In this document: in pieces, positions 1 through 9,249 of the stretch | Numbering within the stretch: the stretch's first letter is position 1 | How the letters are laid out: each line of letters opens with the position of its first letter | Assembly (NCBI GenBank): GCA_026874595.1 | Contig: CM049309.1 | Location: 19,161,576-19,225,575, forward strand | Source of the DNA: Sipunculus nudus | Lineage: Eukaryota > Annelida > Sipuncula > Golfingiida > Sipunculidae | Direction of reading: 5' to 3' | DNA length: 64,000 nucleotides | Translations under genes and position numbers: made by a program | The notes under the pieces: model-generated | The model's input: only the letters and a program-made list of their open reading frames with translations | The model's database searches: none | Told to the model about the DNA's origin: nothing

Positions 1-317
1 GGCTCATTTGGGCACGAGCTAGTTTATACCGAAAATATATATTTAGTCAAAAATATGTTCACATAAATTTAAAAAAAAAAAATTAAGGTGGATTAGAAAA
101 GATAATTACCCTTTTCACACACAAAATGTTTTCAAAACAATTTTGGCAAAGCTGTTCAACCAAATTGGTTTGAATCTGTGTTGTGCATGCACATGGGCAT
201 CTAATATTGTAAATTCATAGTCTATATAAGAAATAGGAAGACCAATTATCAGTTATTAATATTTTACATACCTTCTGTATAAGCATAAAGCCTGCTGGAT
301 AGAACTAACTTAAAATA
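1..317. other. AT-rich spacer, no feature seen
   Basis: AT-rich sequence with short A and T runs. I see no open frame, tRNA-like box or repeat shared with the rest of the window. Confidence 0.5.
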
Positions 318-490
318 TTGACAGAGAAAATTCCTGGACAGTGGAGGGGTAAAACACTCAGCTCTCTCCACTGGCGACCCAGGTTCGATCCCTGGTGTGG
401 CTATGTGAGTGGGTTGTAATTGCCTGTCCAAGGCCAGTGGTTTTCTCATGGTTCACCGGTTTCCTTTTCCGGTTTATATTTAAAAGGTAA
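318..490 (+). mobile_element. tRNA-derived SINE (fragment)
   Basis: A pol III type B box, GGTTCGATCCC, lies at 382-392, preceded by a degenerate tRNA-like segment (about 325-375) in which an A box would lie. Downstream is a non-tRNA segment ending in a duplicated CCGGTTT-like motif (about 448-475). This head-plus-body layout is that of animal tRNA-derived SINEs. The tRNA half is too degenerate for a working tRNA gene: I cannot pair an acceptor stem. The 3' limit is uncertain because no clear A-tail or target duplication is visible. It lies just upstream of a copy of dispersed repeat F. Confidence 0.55.
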
Positions 491-639
491 CAGCTGTGTT
501 GTTAACACTTGTTTGCTGCACAACATTCAGTTTGAATCCATTTCAATACTTTGCATGTGTTCTGTATTTCTTATATCTCTGACAAGATTAAAGGTTCCAA
601 TTCACCTACTTTTTTTAAAGAATTTATGGTTTTTTTTTT

Positions 640-1085
640 TTTGTTTCCTCTATGTATATCTTAATGATCTAAGGGTAATTTTGGTTGTGAAAAGTTCTTA
701 TAATGCCTCCATGAAGAATTTATGAAATTGTTTATCAACAATGCGTTTGTAAACATAGCAATGTTGACAAACAGGAAAAAGAAGTAACCTCAGATGGAAG
801 GTTGCATATATGTGGGGGTATAAAGGTCACTTGTTGCAAAACACCATTTGCAAAGCTCTTGCTTATGGGACTTGCTGCCAGATACCCTTGTTGAATTTGT
901 TTTGACTATATTGGCAGGCCACTACATATTATAAACACATTGATATAAACAAAACAAGCAGCCTGTGTTTGGTATCCATGTTTTCTGGCCTATTTTTATA
1001 AAATCTCCAAGGGATTACCTTTAGTTTATAAAAGTCAAATAGGTGATTAGGCACCTTTAAAATATTTTCTGGCTTAAATGACACT
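640..1085. repeat. Dispersed repeat family F, copy F1
   Basis: This stretch shares ordered blocks with 45690-46130, 49270-50190 and 59795-60000. Shared blocks include a segment around TTCTTATAATGCCTC, TGTTGACAAACAG, a GGTTGCATATATG segment and ATAAACAAAACAA followed by CAGCCTATGT-like sequence. Identity is patchy, so the copies are old. No coding capacity or clean terminal repeats are visible, and the family type is unknown. An open frame on the reverse strand (929-1117) is incidental. Confidence 0.55.
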
Positions 1086-1744
1086 TTAGCATGTGCATTC
1101 ATACTGTTTATGATCAATTAAACAAAAGTGCCACAAACTGACACAACTATGAAAGAAAACAACCAATCATCAATTTAACTGATTATCTGGCACACCACTC
1201 ATTAACATATTTTCCAGGATATATATGAACTAGATCACAGGTGTAAAAATACTTAATTTAAAATCATAAGAAACATGGGCACATGAGTTTATATTTTCTG
1301 CATATTCCTGCATATTCCACGTCCTCAATCACAAGTTGTTAGGTGGAATTGAAGGTCCCCACCATCTTAGTGCAACAGGTAAGATAAATACCTACAAACT
1401 GATGCAATGTCATATCTCTTTTGTCAATGTGTTTCTGCAAAATAATTTGGTACTACAGCATATGCAAACTTCATCTTCATGAAAACTTATTTATTTGTCA
1501 ATCAAAATACCAGGACTGTTTTCTCTTTCTACCAAACAGAAGTACCTAATATCCTGCAACACAATTAACTGCTTAACTACTTAACATGCTCAAAATAAAA
1601 AAAAAAGTAATATCATAAAAAGGAAAAGGAAATTTCTTAATAAAATATGGAAGAGATATTTATATTTTTTTGCATTCACTGAACTTTGCCATTTCTGGAG
1701 GGACCTGGAATTGAAAGTCAAAATTAAGATTTTCATTGCTCTAA
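1086..1744. other. AT-rich spacer, no feature seen
   Basis: AT-rich, low-complexity-leaning sequence with A runs near 1600. No gene, RNA or repeat relation to other parts of the window was recognised. Confidence 0.45.
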
Positions 1745-2035
1745 GATACAATGCCTCAAAAACTCAGCTTTTATCCTGCTTTGAAGTACAAAGCCTCAGA
1801 AACTCAGCTATGTCCTGCCCTAAAGTACAAAGCCTATGAAACACAATTATGTCCTGCTCTGAAGTCAAAAGTCTCAAAACTAAGTTTGAAGTGCTTAAAA
1901 GTTCAAAGCCTCAAAACTAAGCTGTGTTCTACTCTAAATTCCAAAGCCTTAACAAAAATTCCTGCACCAAAGTCTAAATCCTTAACAAAAAGCCATGCCT
2001 TGCTCTGTGAAGGCCAAAGATATGCCCTGTAAAGA
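1745..2035 (+). repeat. Degenerate ~39-bp minisatellite
   Basis: Units built on AAGTACAAAGCCTC...AACTCAGCT...TGTCCTGC recur about every 39 bp, becoming more degenerate downstream. Because the period is a multiple of three the frame 1751-2032 stays open and encodes 13-residue repeats, but there is no other sign of coding. I read it as a decayed minisatellite, not a gene. Confidence 0.6.
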
Positions 2036-2040
2036 TATCC

Positions 2041-3640
2041 ATAGGCCTAAGCCATCTCCTACCCTGATTAGAAATTCTGCAATTAAAAAAGATTTAGCAA
2101 TGTGACCTAAAACTGCAGGAACCTAACTGCATAAAGATTCTGAACCCCAGTAGTTACAAATCAATAGTGATGAACATTCAGAATCCAGCCACTCTGTCTG
2201 AGGCTTCAGTTAATAGGCTGTTAATGTCATCACCTGTAAATGATAGCATCCACAAGTGGGGATTACCAGAACTGCAGTCAAAGTATCCAGGCCACGGATG
2301 GCTGCCACCTAATTTTCGCAGGCCATCAGTAGGCTGCTAACCCCTGCTTGACCAGGAGGGTCCATGTAGCCAAACAAAGGGAACATCCTGTCCCTACCAA
2401 TACTATTAGAGTTAATCAATTATCTTTGATTGTTCTCAGTCTCACCACAGCATACCTGCATGAGTTTGTAACACTATACAGCCCTAGTATGAACTCCTGC
2501 TAGAACAGGCCTTGCTGTACATACAAATGATTCTTCTATTCACTATGCAGGCGCAGTATTGATCATGAACTGTAGGCCCATATTCTTGTACATTAATGAG
2601 AGTTAATTAATACACGTCCAGCAGCAGTTCATGATAAGGTCAGATCCTCATCTGAAACTCTAAGCTGAACCAAAGTAAATAAAATTATGCATAATCTCCC
2701 AAAACAAGTCTATTTTTGGCAGTCTCAAGTAACAGTTGGAAAACTCATCCTGAGGAATATGTGGAAACTTGTGTGTCAAATTTTAGGACAAATATGCAAT
2801 ATATCAAAAGCTATGTCTTTAACAAAAGTTCAGATGTGTCCTAATATGAGTAGCCATCGTTCTTTTTCAGCTGGTCATATATCTTAGATTGTTTTCATGA
2901 CATCATTCAATCACCAGCTGTCAAATGATTTTTTTCCATAAGTCAAATGACCTTGACCCCCATGAGTGGGACGGATATGTTTGGAAAGGTGGACTGATCT
3001 CTCACATTTCCAAATAATACTGTTCCAAAAAATACTGTAAAAGGCAGGTGTTTATTCAAATTTCCCTTGTTTTAAATTAGGTCTTATCTTCTAGTTTTCC
3101 TTGCAATATGTAGTTTCCAAGAAAACTTTCAAATAACCAAGATATTCTCAGAAAACAGGACAGGAATTTGTCAACAGACTTTAGTAGTAGTACATGAAGG
3201 AGTCAAATATATAACTACATTTATACAACAATTTCATCAGAAATACATTAATCAGACAAACACGTAGGCTGTTAATTACATTTTACGACACTTTAATTAA
3301 TATGCTTCTGTAGCATGTACAGCAGCATGTCAATGTATTGTTCACAAGCTCATTAACAATGCATTAATTAAGTTACCTGAGCTTCAATGGCCACTTGACC
3401 ACTCACTGACCATCTGTATGGACAGGTGTCCATCAATAAAACATGCATGGCTGTCCAATTAATCACATAAACTACCGCCTGTGAACACAGCATCAAGCTG
3501 GTTTATAGCCCAGCATGGTTATGATGAACTATATGTAGGTACATTATAGGGGTGATGTACTGTATTGGCCAGCAGTGAATGTAATATTATATTAATAATG
3601 ATACATCTATTTCAGACTCACATATCAAATAAATATTTTA
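2041..3640. other. Spacer; contains a cluster of TTAATTA-type sites
   Basis: No gene or element recognised. Between about 3230 and 3480 several TTAATTA/ATTAATTAA motifs cluster (near 3271, 3294 and 3363) in otherwise non-repetitive sequence. Homeodomain proteins bind TAATTA cores, so a cis-regulatory role is possible but not shown; such motifs are also common by chance in AT-rich DNA. Confidence 0.3.
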
Positions 3641-3644
3641 GATT

Positions 3645-5212
3645 TACCGTAGATCCGCGTTTTGCCGCCGCACGTCGTCTAATGGCCGCACTCCATGTTC
3701 GTAAAATATCTGGAAGGCTCCTTCAGTGGAGTAAAAAATTCCCAAAACCTTACTTAATGGCCGCACCACATTCTCACCACGTTCCATTGCCCGGATGGGT
3801 ATGGGAAGTTTTGGGAACACAACGAAAAAAGGTTCTTTTCTTAAACGCTAGGCTGCAGCTAGGAATGCTGCGGTATGCTGATATGCGGTCAGGCATAACA
3901 GTTTTGGGAAACAGTTGCAACTGTTTGTGTTGCTTGGCTTTGCTAATTAATTAATTTTATTAATTTGTTAAACCGCCTGATCTACCTGATTAGAATAGAT
4001 TATAATTTGTTCGGTTTATGACGACTCATCCAAGACGAATCCTAGTAGGGCCACGAAATTAATTTGACACATCACTGAATGCCGGAGAATCTTGCGCCTT
4101 AAACTTGACTAATTAAAGTTCAATGTGACATCAAAGCATTGTATGGGACGACTGTAATTTAAACATTATTTAGACATTATATATCGTCGGTCATTTAACA
4201 ACAAAACATTTAAATAAACGACACCCGCGTCGGTGATCATATTTCCAGAACACCTCGGGTTGTGCTGATCATAATATATGCAAAATGGTGTCCGAACCGT
4301 CAACCGGCAAAAGATGCAACAGAAAATGATTACGGAACTTGCGGGCCTTTGTGTACCTTGCGCCTTTACCCTGTCTAATTAAACTTCAATGGGACATCAA
4401 AGCCAACGGTACTCTTTATGATGGCTTTTATTTACACTCTATACAACGTCGGTCAATTAACAACCTTGACAAAACCTTTTAATAAGCGAATCCCGCGTCG
4501 GGCCTTTACGCGTACACCCAGGGTCCTGCTGATCATAATATATGCACACTGGTGCCCGAACCGTCTGCTAGCAAAACGTGCAATATTTAAAGATTAAGGA
4601 ACTAGCTGGTGAGGTTATGACCTTTGAGCGCCATCTATTGACAATCTGATGAACGAAGAAGTACCTGAACGTGAACGCAGATTTAATTGCCGAAGAACGT
4701 AGGGTCTTTGGTTATCTTTTGTTTTACAGTTTATTTTAAAAGAAATGATATGTTCAAGAAATATCTTAAAATAATGTTTTACCGACATTGCAGCCATACT
4801 CAAATATAGGTACAACCGTTAGTCTGGATAGAATGCATAATTTGGCGAGTGAATATCGATCTTTTATCAATCATTGCGTGAAAATTGCCGTGGTTTATGA
4901 CTGACTCAGAAAAGTTGTATAATACATATAAGCCTGTTTAAAATATCAATTTTACATTTTATAAAATTAATAATCAATAAAATTAATATACAAATATGCA
5001 GTATCATTAAATATACGTTCCCAGTATTCACTTCTTCCTCAGCCTATTATCGACCATTGCCCCTCGGCGGGCCGTCGAGTCTCTTGTACATGTTTGAATT
5101 CAGCCTAACCTGCGTTTTATAGCCGCATCCCTTGTCGATAAATATTAGTCGGGATTTTCGGCTGTAATTCTTATTTTATGGCCGCGGCGGCAAAACGCGG
5201 ATCTACGGTATA
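3645..5212. mobile_element. Non-autonomous TIR DNA transposon, TA target
   Basis: The left end (from 3645) and right end (to about 5210) are near-perfect inverted repeats of about 25 bp: left starts TACCGTAGATCCGCGTTTTG, right ends CAAAACGCGGATCTACGGTA. If the outer TA is the duplicated target, the inverted repeat starts CCGTAG, which fits the Tc1/mariner-pogo style of TA insertion. GGCCGCA-type motifs recur just inside both ends. The interior (about 1.5 kb) has no transposase frame, so mobility would depend on a partner in trans. It contains an imperfect direct duplication: 4091-4340 and 4357-4604, offset 266 bp. Superfamily assignment is inference from the TA flanks. Confidence 0.8.
4091..4604 (+). 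repeat. Internal ~266-bp direct duplication in the TIR element
   Basis: Two units start CTTGCGCC (4091 and 4357) and share AATTAAAGTTCAATG/AATTAAACTTCAATG, a CGTCGGTCA block, a CGCGTCGG block and TGCTGATCATAATATATGCA, ending near AAGGAACT or ACGGAACT. The order is collinear and divergence is substantial. The duplication lies entirely within the TIR element. Confidence 0.7.
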
Positions 5213-7224
5213 TTACCTGTGTTTAGAACAAAACACTCCCCAGGTACCACCTCTGTAAACTAACTGCAACTACTGTCCAAGGTTTAATAACACCCCTGGC
5301 CTAAATAATTAAAATGGTGAACTCTTAATAGAACCTCAGAAATTTGATCTATTATCTATCTTAACGACTGGAATGTTTTTTTTTCTCAGTAACACTAGCT
5401 CAATGCATATGAAACACGAATATCAAGAAGACAATAATGACATATCACAAATATATATCAATATCGAGAAGCATAAGCCTTTTACCTCTGGGCAACTGAT
5501 TCCGATAGTTAGCAAATAGAACGTTTCCTCACATTGACAAACAGGTCACAGAGGTGGTTTCCTGGCAGAATTTGCTGACGCAGGGAAAGCAACTGCCTGG
5601 TCATATGATAGCTTTTGCCTCCTTCCAGTCGCTTCGCTGACCAGCACACTGGATAAAATCATTGGACCATCAATAATTTCAGCAGAGATCAGTTACAGGA
5701 ATAATTCACCTATACCCACCATCCCTCTCACTCATATATGGCATTTTAACCTTCTTAATTAAACAGATCTATTCTGATACCTGGTGTCTGTTAACTAAAG
5801 AAAATACCTTGAACCTTTTTAAAAAACAGACCAGAAAATGCCCATTCTACCAAATTATTGGTATTTAATTTTGTTCATATCCACATGTTGATAATAGATG
5901 GGTGCATCTAAAATATTCAAAACCTATTCCACAAGGACATCTGACGATCTAGAGTTTTGCAAAGTGCATTTTGCAACTGGGGACTTTTCAACTTCTGTAT
6001 ATATGCAAGCAACCATAATATACACATACTGTAGGTTACATGGTTTGTCAATTTGACAACATTGGTGTGTTTACTGACAGCTTGTAGATAAACAAGCTTG
6101 ATCATACATCTGTCACAGATACATTATTAAAATGTTTCTTAACAGGAATTACTTAAAGAGTGCATTGTCACATATGCATCGAGTAAGTCTGAGATCACAT
6201 ATATTGTAGAGAAAAGGTGGGTGAATAGCTGGTTGATAGGCCATGGATAAAGTCTCCTTGATTTAAAGTTTTAAAATGTATAATATTGGTGCAAAGTAAG
6301 ATGATTATTGAACAAATTAACTGACATGTAACAAATTCTGGATATGAAAAGCAATATATTTGCTAAAGAGCAGGGTACATATACTTTATATGAACCATAC
6401 AAAGTTATTAGTCCAGCTTTCCAAGGGATCTTTGAAGTCTTTGATTAGATATTCCCATAAATCAGAACAAAACATTTTGTGTCAGGTGGCAAAAAAAATC
6501 AAACAACGAAATCTCAACTGAATGATTCATAGCTTTGAACATAGCAAGTTGCCATTAGAACTTGGGACCTATAAAATCCTTGAGTGGTTTGAAGCATCAA
6601 GCCATGAGTTTACGAGGCCACTTGGATCTGTTTCCTGTTGCCTTTAATCACGGGGACATATGTAGACTACATGTTAAGTGCAGCCATATTGTTCACAGAA
6701 CCCCACACATCTTTATTATACACAGAATGGGAGGTTCAATTGCATTGATCACAGAAGAACGAGTACCTAATTCTCTTCTGGTTTTATAATATCGTGATCT
6801 GATGCAGGCATCTGATACAGTGCTTCACTTTTGTTGGTCTACATGGTCAAATGCTCTTTAAACAGCCAGACTTTATTGCTTGATAAGCTGTGCATGTGAT
6901 GTCTTCTGCACACCACCGAACTACATCTGTCATAAACAGCATATCAGAGACTACTATATATATGAAGGAACTGAACACCCATCTATTCCAGACTGATTTC
7001 TTCTGACCGCAAATGACTGCAGACTTGGAAAAATTTATTTAGATACAACTCATCAAAGTATAAATCTTCTGATCTGTATCTGAGTGCTTATTTAATGATC
7101 TTGTCATCGTTGTTAAGAAAAGGTCAAAGACTTATTAAAATATATTTATTTGGAAAAATTCTAAATACATGATTACCTGTCCATGATTAACTCACCAAGC
7201 TGAATTGCTGCCACTCTATTAAAC
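5213..7224. other. Spacer with a short F-repeat fragment
   Basis: Mostly AT-rich sequence with no gene. A short block near 5505-5570 (CATTGACAAACAG followed by CAGAGGTGG) resembles the core of dispersed repeat F. Nothing else was recognised. Confidence 0.4.
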
Positions 7225-7492
7225 CTGTGTTTCCATGTGTGCATGTATGGCATAAGTATATGCATATATGCAAGTTTGATACTGTGGTGTTTCCATATAT
7301 AAACCAGCGTATGTAAGTAAATGCTTGAAAATAGCCACAGAAGCAATTTTCACACACAGGGTTTACATGAACTGGGTATTCCTGGTAAAATGATATCTTT
7401 CTAACATCTTTATCGGAAGATCTGCTTGATTCACTGTTCCACAGTATACTTCTGCCAGTTCACGCATATACACACACATGGAAACACAGCAA
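7225..7492. mobile_element. MITE candidate with ~17-bp inverted ends
   Basis: CTGTGTTTCCATGTGTG at the left (about 7225-7241) is matched in inverted form by CACACATGGAAACACAG near 7473-7489, enclosing about 265 bp without coding capacity. A partial repeat of the right-end motif follows to 7516. I could not identify a target duplication, so limits are approximate and the superfamily is unassigned. Confidence 0.5.
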
Positions 7493-7630
7493 ACCTTTCA
7501 TGCATATACACACACAGTAATTATTAAATCTTCAGCATTTCCATATTTTCTAGGCTGGAAATAATCAAGAAGCCATTACCTGTAGTTAAAATGTTGGAGC
7601 TGATCTGTGAGGTTATACTGATATTTTGTT

Positions 7631-7759
7631 ATTACCTCCGCCAAGGGGTGAGGGTTATGTTTTTGCCGGCATTGGTTTGTCAGTTTGTTAGCAATATTAC
7701 TCAAAAAGTCAAAAACAGATTTTGATGAAATTTTCAAGATAGGTCCGAAATGATACAAG
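7631..7759. mobile_element. Older inverted-repeat element, left part (retrotransposon target)
   Basis: Starts ATTACCTCCGCCAAGG. The matching inverted end CCTTGGTGGAGGTTTG is at 14791-14806, beyond the LTR element. If the retrotransposon and one copy of its CAAG duplication are removed, this part joins to 14567-14815 to give a ~370-bp element with inverted ends. ACCTCCGCCAAGG-type repeats are, to my knowledge, widespread in aquatic animal genomes. It is a pre-existing repeat that received the young insertion. Confidence 0.7.
7756..7759. repeat. Left target-site duplication CAAG
   Basis: CAAG immediately precedes the TGTAGC start of the 5' LTR and recurs immediately after the 3' LTR at 14563-14566. 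A reading with a 5-bp duplication ACAAG would shorten the LTR by one base and break the TG...CA rule, so 4 bp is preferred. Confidence 0.85.
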
Positions 7760-8331
7760 TGTAGCAAGCTCAACTTAACTGTTAGGCTATAGTTCTTTGT
7801 TCTGGGCCCTGTGTTTCCAGGATGAATTCAAGAGCTTAGATCACAGGGAAGGGAATGTCATATACACACCAAATTTTACACATACAACCTATCCTATATA
7901 TATTTAAAGTATCTACTGTCTTTTCATATCTAGATTTTATTATTTCTCAGTATTTTAAATGATTATGCTTTTTCCAGGAATAATATTTGGATTATTTGTA
8001 ATATCTCATTAGTCCTTGAATGTTCAGCTTTTAAATTTGAGATACATAAGCATAAACCAGATTACATTAAGTATTGTAAGTTTTATGAGTTTTCATCAAG
8101 TAGTTCAGATGATATATATAATTATTTGTTTTTAGAAACACAGCTTTAGGTTATTAGGTTAGCCGTGTGGCCCTCAGCAGGGGGTGCTTCGTTCAGGTCC
8201 GCACAGGACTTATTTAATGACCCGTCCTGCTGGGCAGAGGGGGTCCAGCTATCTGTATCTGACAAGTCAACATTAAATGTGATCAACAGCCAGCCTGTCT
8301 TCTTTGTGTATAGCATACAGCCCGTGCTACA
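7760..8331 (+). repeat. 5' LTR
   Basis: 572 bp, starting TGTAGC and ending GCTACA, which are perfect 6-bp inverted termini. It matches 13991-14562 at a constant offset of 6,231 with no difference that I can see. It would hold the promoter: TATATATTTAA-like sequence occurs near 7890 and TATATATAATT near 8112. An ATTAAA poly(A)-signal variant lies at 8272-8277, followed by a T/G-rich stretch, so R and U5 probably lie in the last ~100 bp. Small frames through the LTR are incidental. Confidence 0.95.
8272..8277 (+). promoter_or_regulatory. Candidate LTR poly(A) signal ATTAAA
   Basis: ATTAAA, the commonest variant of AATAAA, lies about 55 bp before the LTR end and is followed by a T/G-rich stretch (about 8297-8310). 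The copy in the 3' LTR (14503-14508) would be the one used to end the genomic RNA. Confidence 0.4.
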
Positions 8332-8334
8332 AAT

Positions 8335-8353
8335 TGGTGGAGAGAATCCGGGG
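8335..8353 (+). promoter_or_regulatory. Primer-binding site
   Basis: TGGTGGAGAGAATCCGGGG starts 3 nt after the LTR. TGG is complementary to a tRNA CCA end, and the following bases would pair with the acceptor and T-stem of the primer tRNA. I could not match the 3' end to a specific tRNA from memory, so the primer is left unassigned. Confidence 0.7.
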
Positions 8354-8361
8354 TACGTCCC

Positions 8362-9249
8362 ATGCCTTACAACACAAGAGCTACAAGCAGACGATATCAA
8401 GAACAGTCACAGTCAGAGATGAACACAGAAAGCCTGTTGACTCCATTCAGGGGCCTAGCCACAGAGGATGCCAAGCTGTGGCTTACCAAATTTGAGCTCA
8501 TGGTGGCCAGCAAGGAACTGAATGACAACAGAGCCAAAAGTACTCTGCCACTGCACCTCAGTGATGGGGCTCTCAGGTGGTATATGGCCCTGCCTGGATC
8601 AGCAAAGGCAGACCTGCAACAACTGAAGTCAGCTTTCCTGCAGCGTTATGGTCCAAATGAAAACACACAGTGGTCACGAACAGCTGCCTTGTTCACCATG
8701 CAGCAACAGGAGGGAGAGACAGCAGAAGACTTCATCACCAAAATAACATCAGAAGCTGCATCAGTAGGCCTCCCTGAAGAACAAACCAAGCAAGCCATTC
8801 TCCAGGGACTGAAACCAGCAGTTCGTCAGTTTGTGCTACAGAAGGGATGTAAGACCCTGCAAGAGATAAACTCATCAGCAGCCATGGCTGAAGCCACCTG
8901 CGGTGCTGACACTTTATCATGTGGGGTGATCAAAGCTATCCAGCGCCTGGAAAAACAGCTAGAGGACATGTCTGTCCAGATGCTACAGACACAAGCACAA
9001 GTTCAAGCAGCAACAGCAGTTCACCCCAACGCAGCCTCAACCAATACAAGGTATGTTAGTAGCCAAAGGCCTGCCCCTTCCCTTAGGGCTAGGAATAGAC
9101 AGTATTTTTCGGAGCAGTGTCAAAATTGTGGAAGGGAAGCACATGCACGAAGTGATTGTCCAGCTAATGGATTAGAATGTCACAGGTGTGGGAAATTAAA
9201 CCATTATGCCAGGATGTGTCGTTCAGCACCAAGACCCAACCAGCAATGA
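8362..9249 (+). CDS. gag: Gag (capsid and nucleocapsid)
   Basis: 295 residues. The central region (about residues 35-175) looks like a retrotransposon Gag capsid domain, with a tryptophan-rich start and a conserved RWY...LP segment. A glutamine-rich stretch follows. The C-terminus holds two perfect CX2CX4HX4C zinc knuckles (9118-9159 and 9178-9219), the nucleocapsid signature that binds genomic RNA. Gag should assemble the cytoplasmic virus-like particle in which reverse transcription occurs. The first ATG after the primer site is 8362; a second in-frame ATG at 8419 has a purine at -3 and could also be used. The frame ends at UGA 9247-9249, and pol continues in the same frame directly after it. 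No breaks. Confidence 0.92.
   Translation: MPYNTRATSRRYQEQSQSEMNTESLLTPFRGLATEDAKLWLTKFELMVASKELNDNRAKSTLPLHLSDGALRWYMALPGSAKADLQQLKSAFLQRYGPNENTQWSRTAALFTMQQQEGETAEDFITKITSEAASVGLPEEQTKQAILQGLKPAVRQFVLQKGCKTLQEINSSAAMAEATCGADTLSCGVIKAIQRLEKQLEDMSVQMLQTQAQVQAATAVHPNAASTNTRYVSSQRPAPSLRARNRQYFSEQCQNCGREAHARSDCPANGLECHRCGKLNHYARMCRSAPRPNQQ
9247..9249 (+). promoter_or_regulatory. Leaky UGA stop: gag-pol readthrough site
   Basis: Gag ends CAG CAA UGA and the frame continues CAA UUA CAG with no stop until 13564. Stop-CAA-UUA is the classic leaky context (stop-CAR-YYA) known from tobacco mosaic virus, there with UAG. The same-frame arrangement resembles gammaretroviruses. Readthrough would make a minor Gag-Pol product relative to Gag, the ratio retroelements need. 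That it works is inference from context. Confidence 0.75.

Noticed and set aside
325-400. Functional tRNA gene
   Set aside because: The B box is good but no acceptor or anticodon stem can be paired, and SINE body sequence follows.
1751-2032. 93-residue open frame
   Set aside because: A 39-bp repeat period keeps the frame open; residues repeat mechanically and become degenerate.
8146-8495. Short frames in and after the 5' LTR (and duplicates at 14377-14703)
   Set aside because: They are LTR sequence present in both LTRs, with no domain and no separate evidence of coding.
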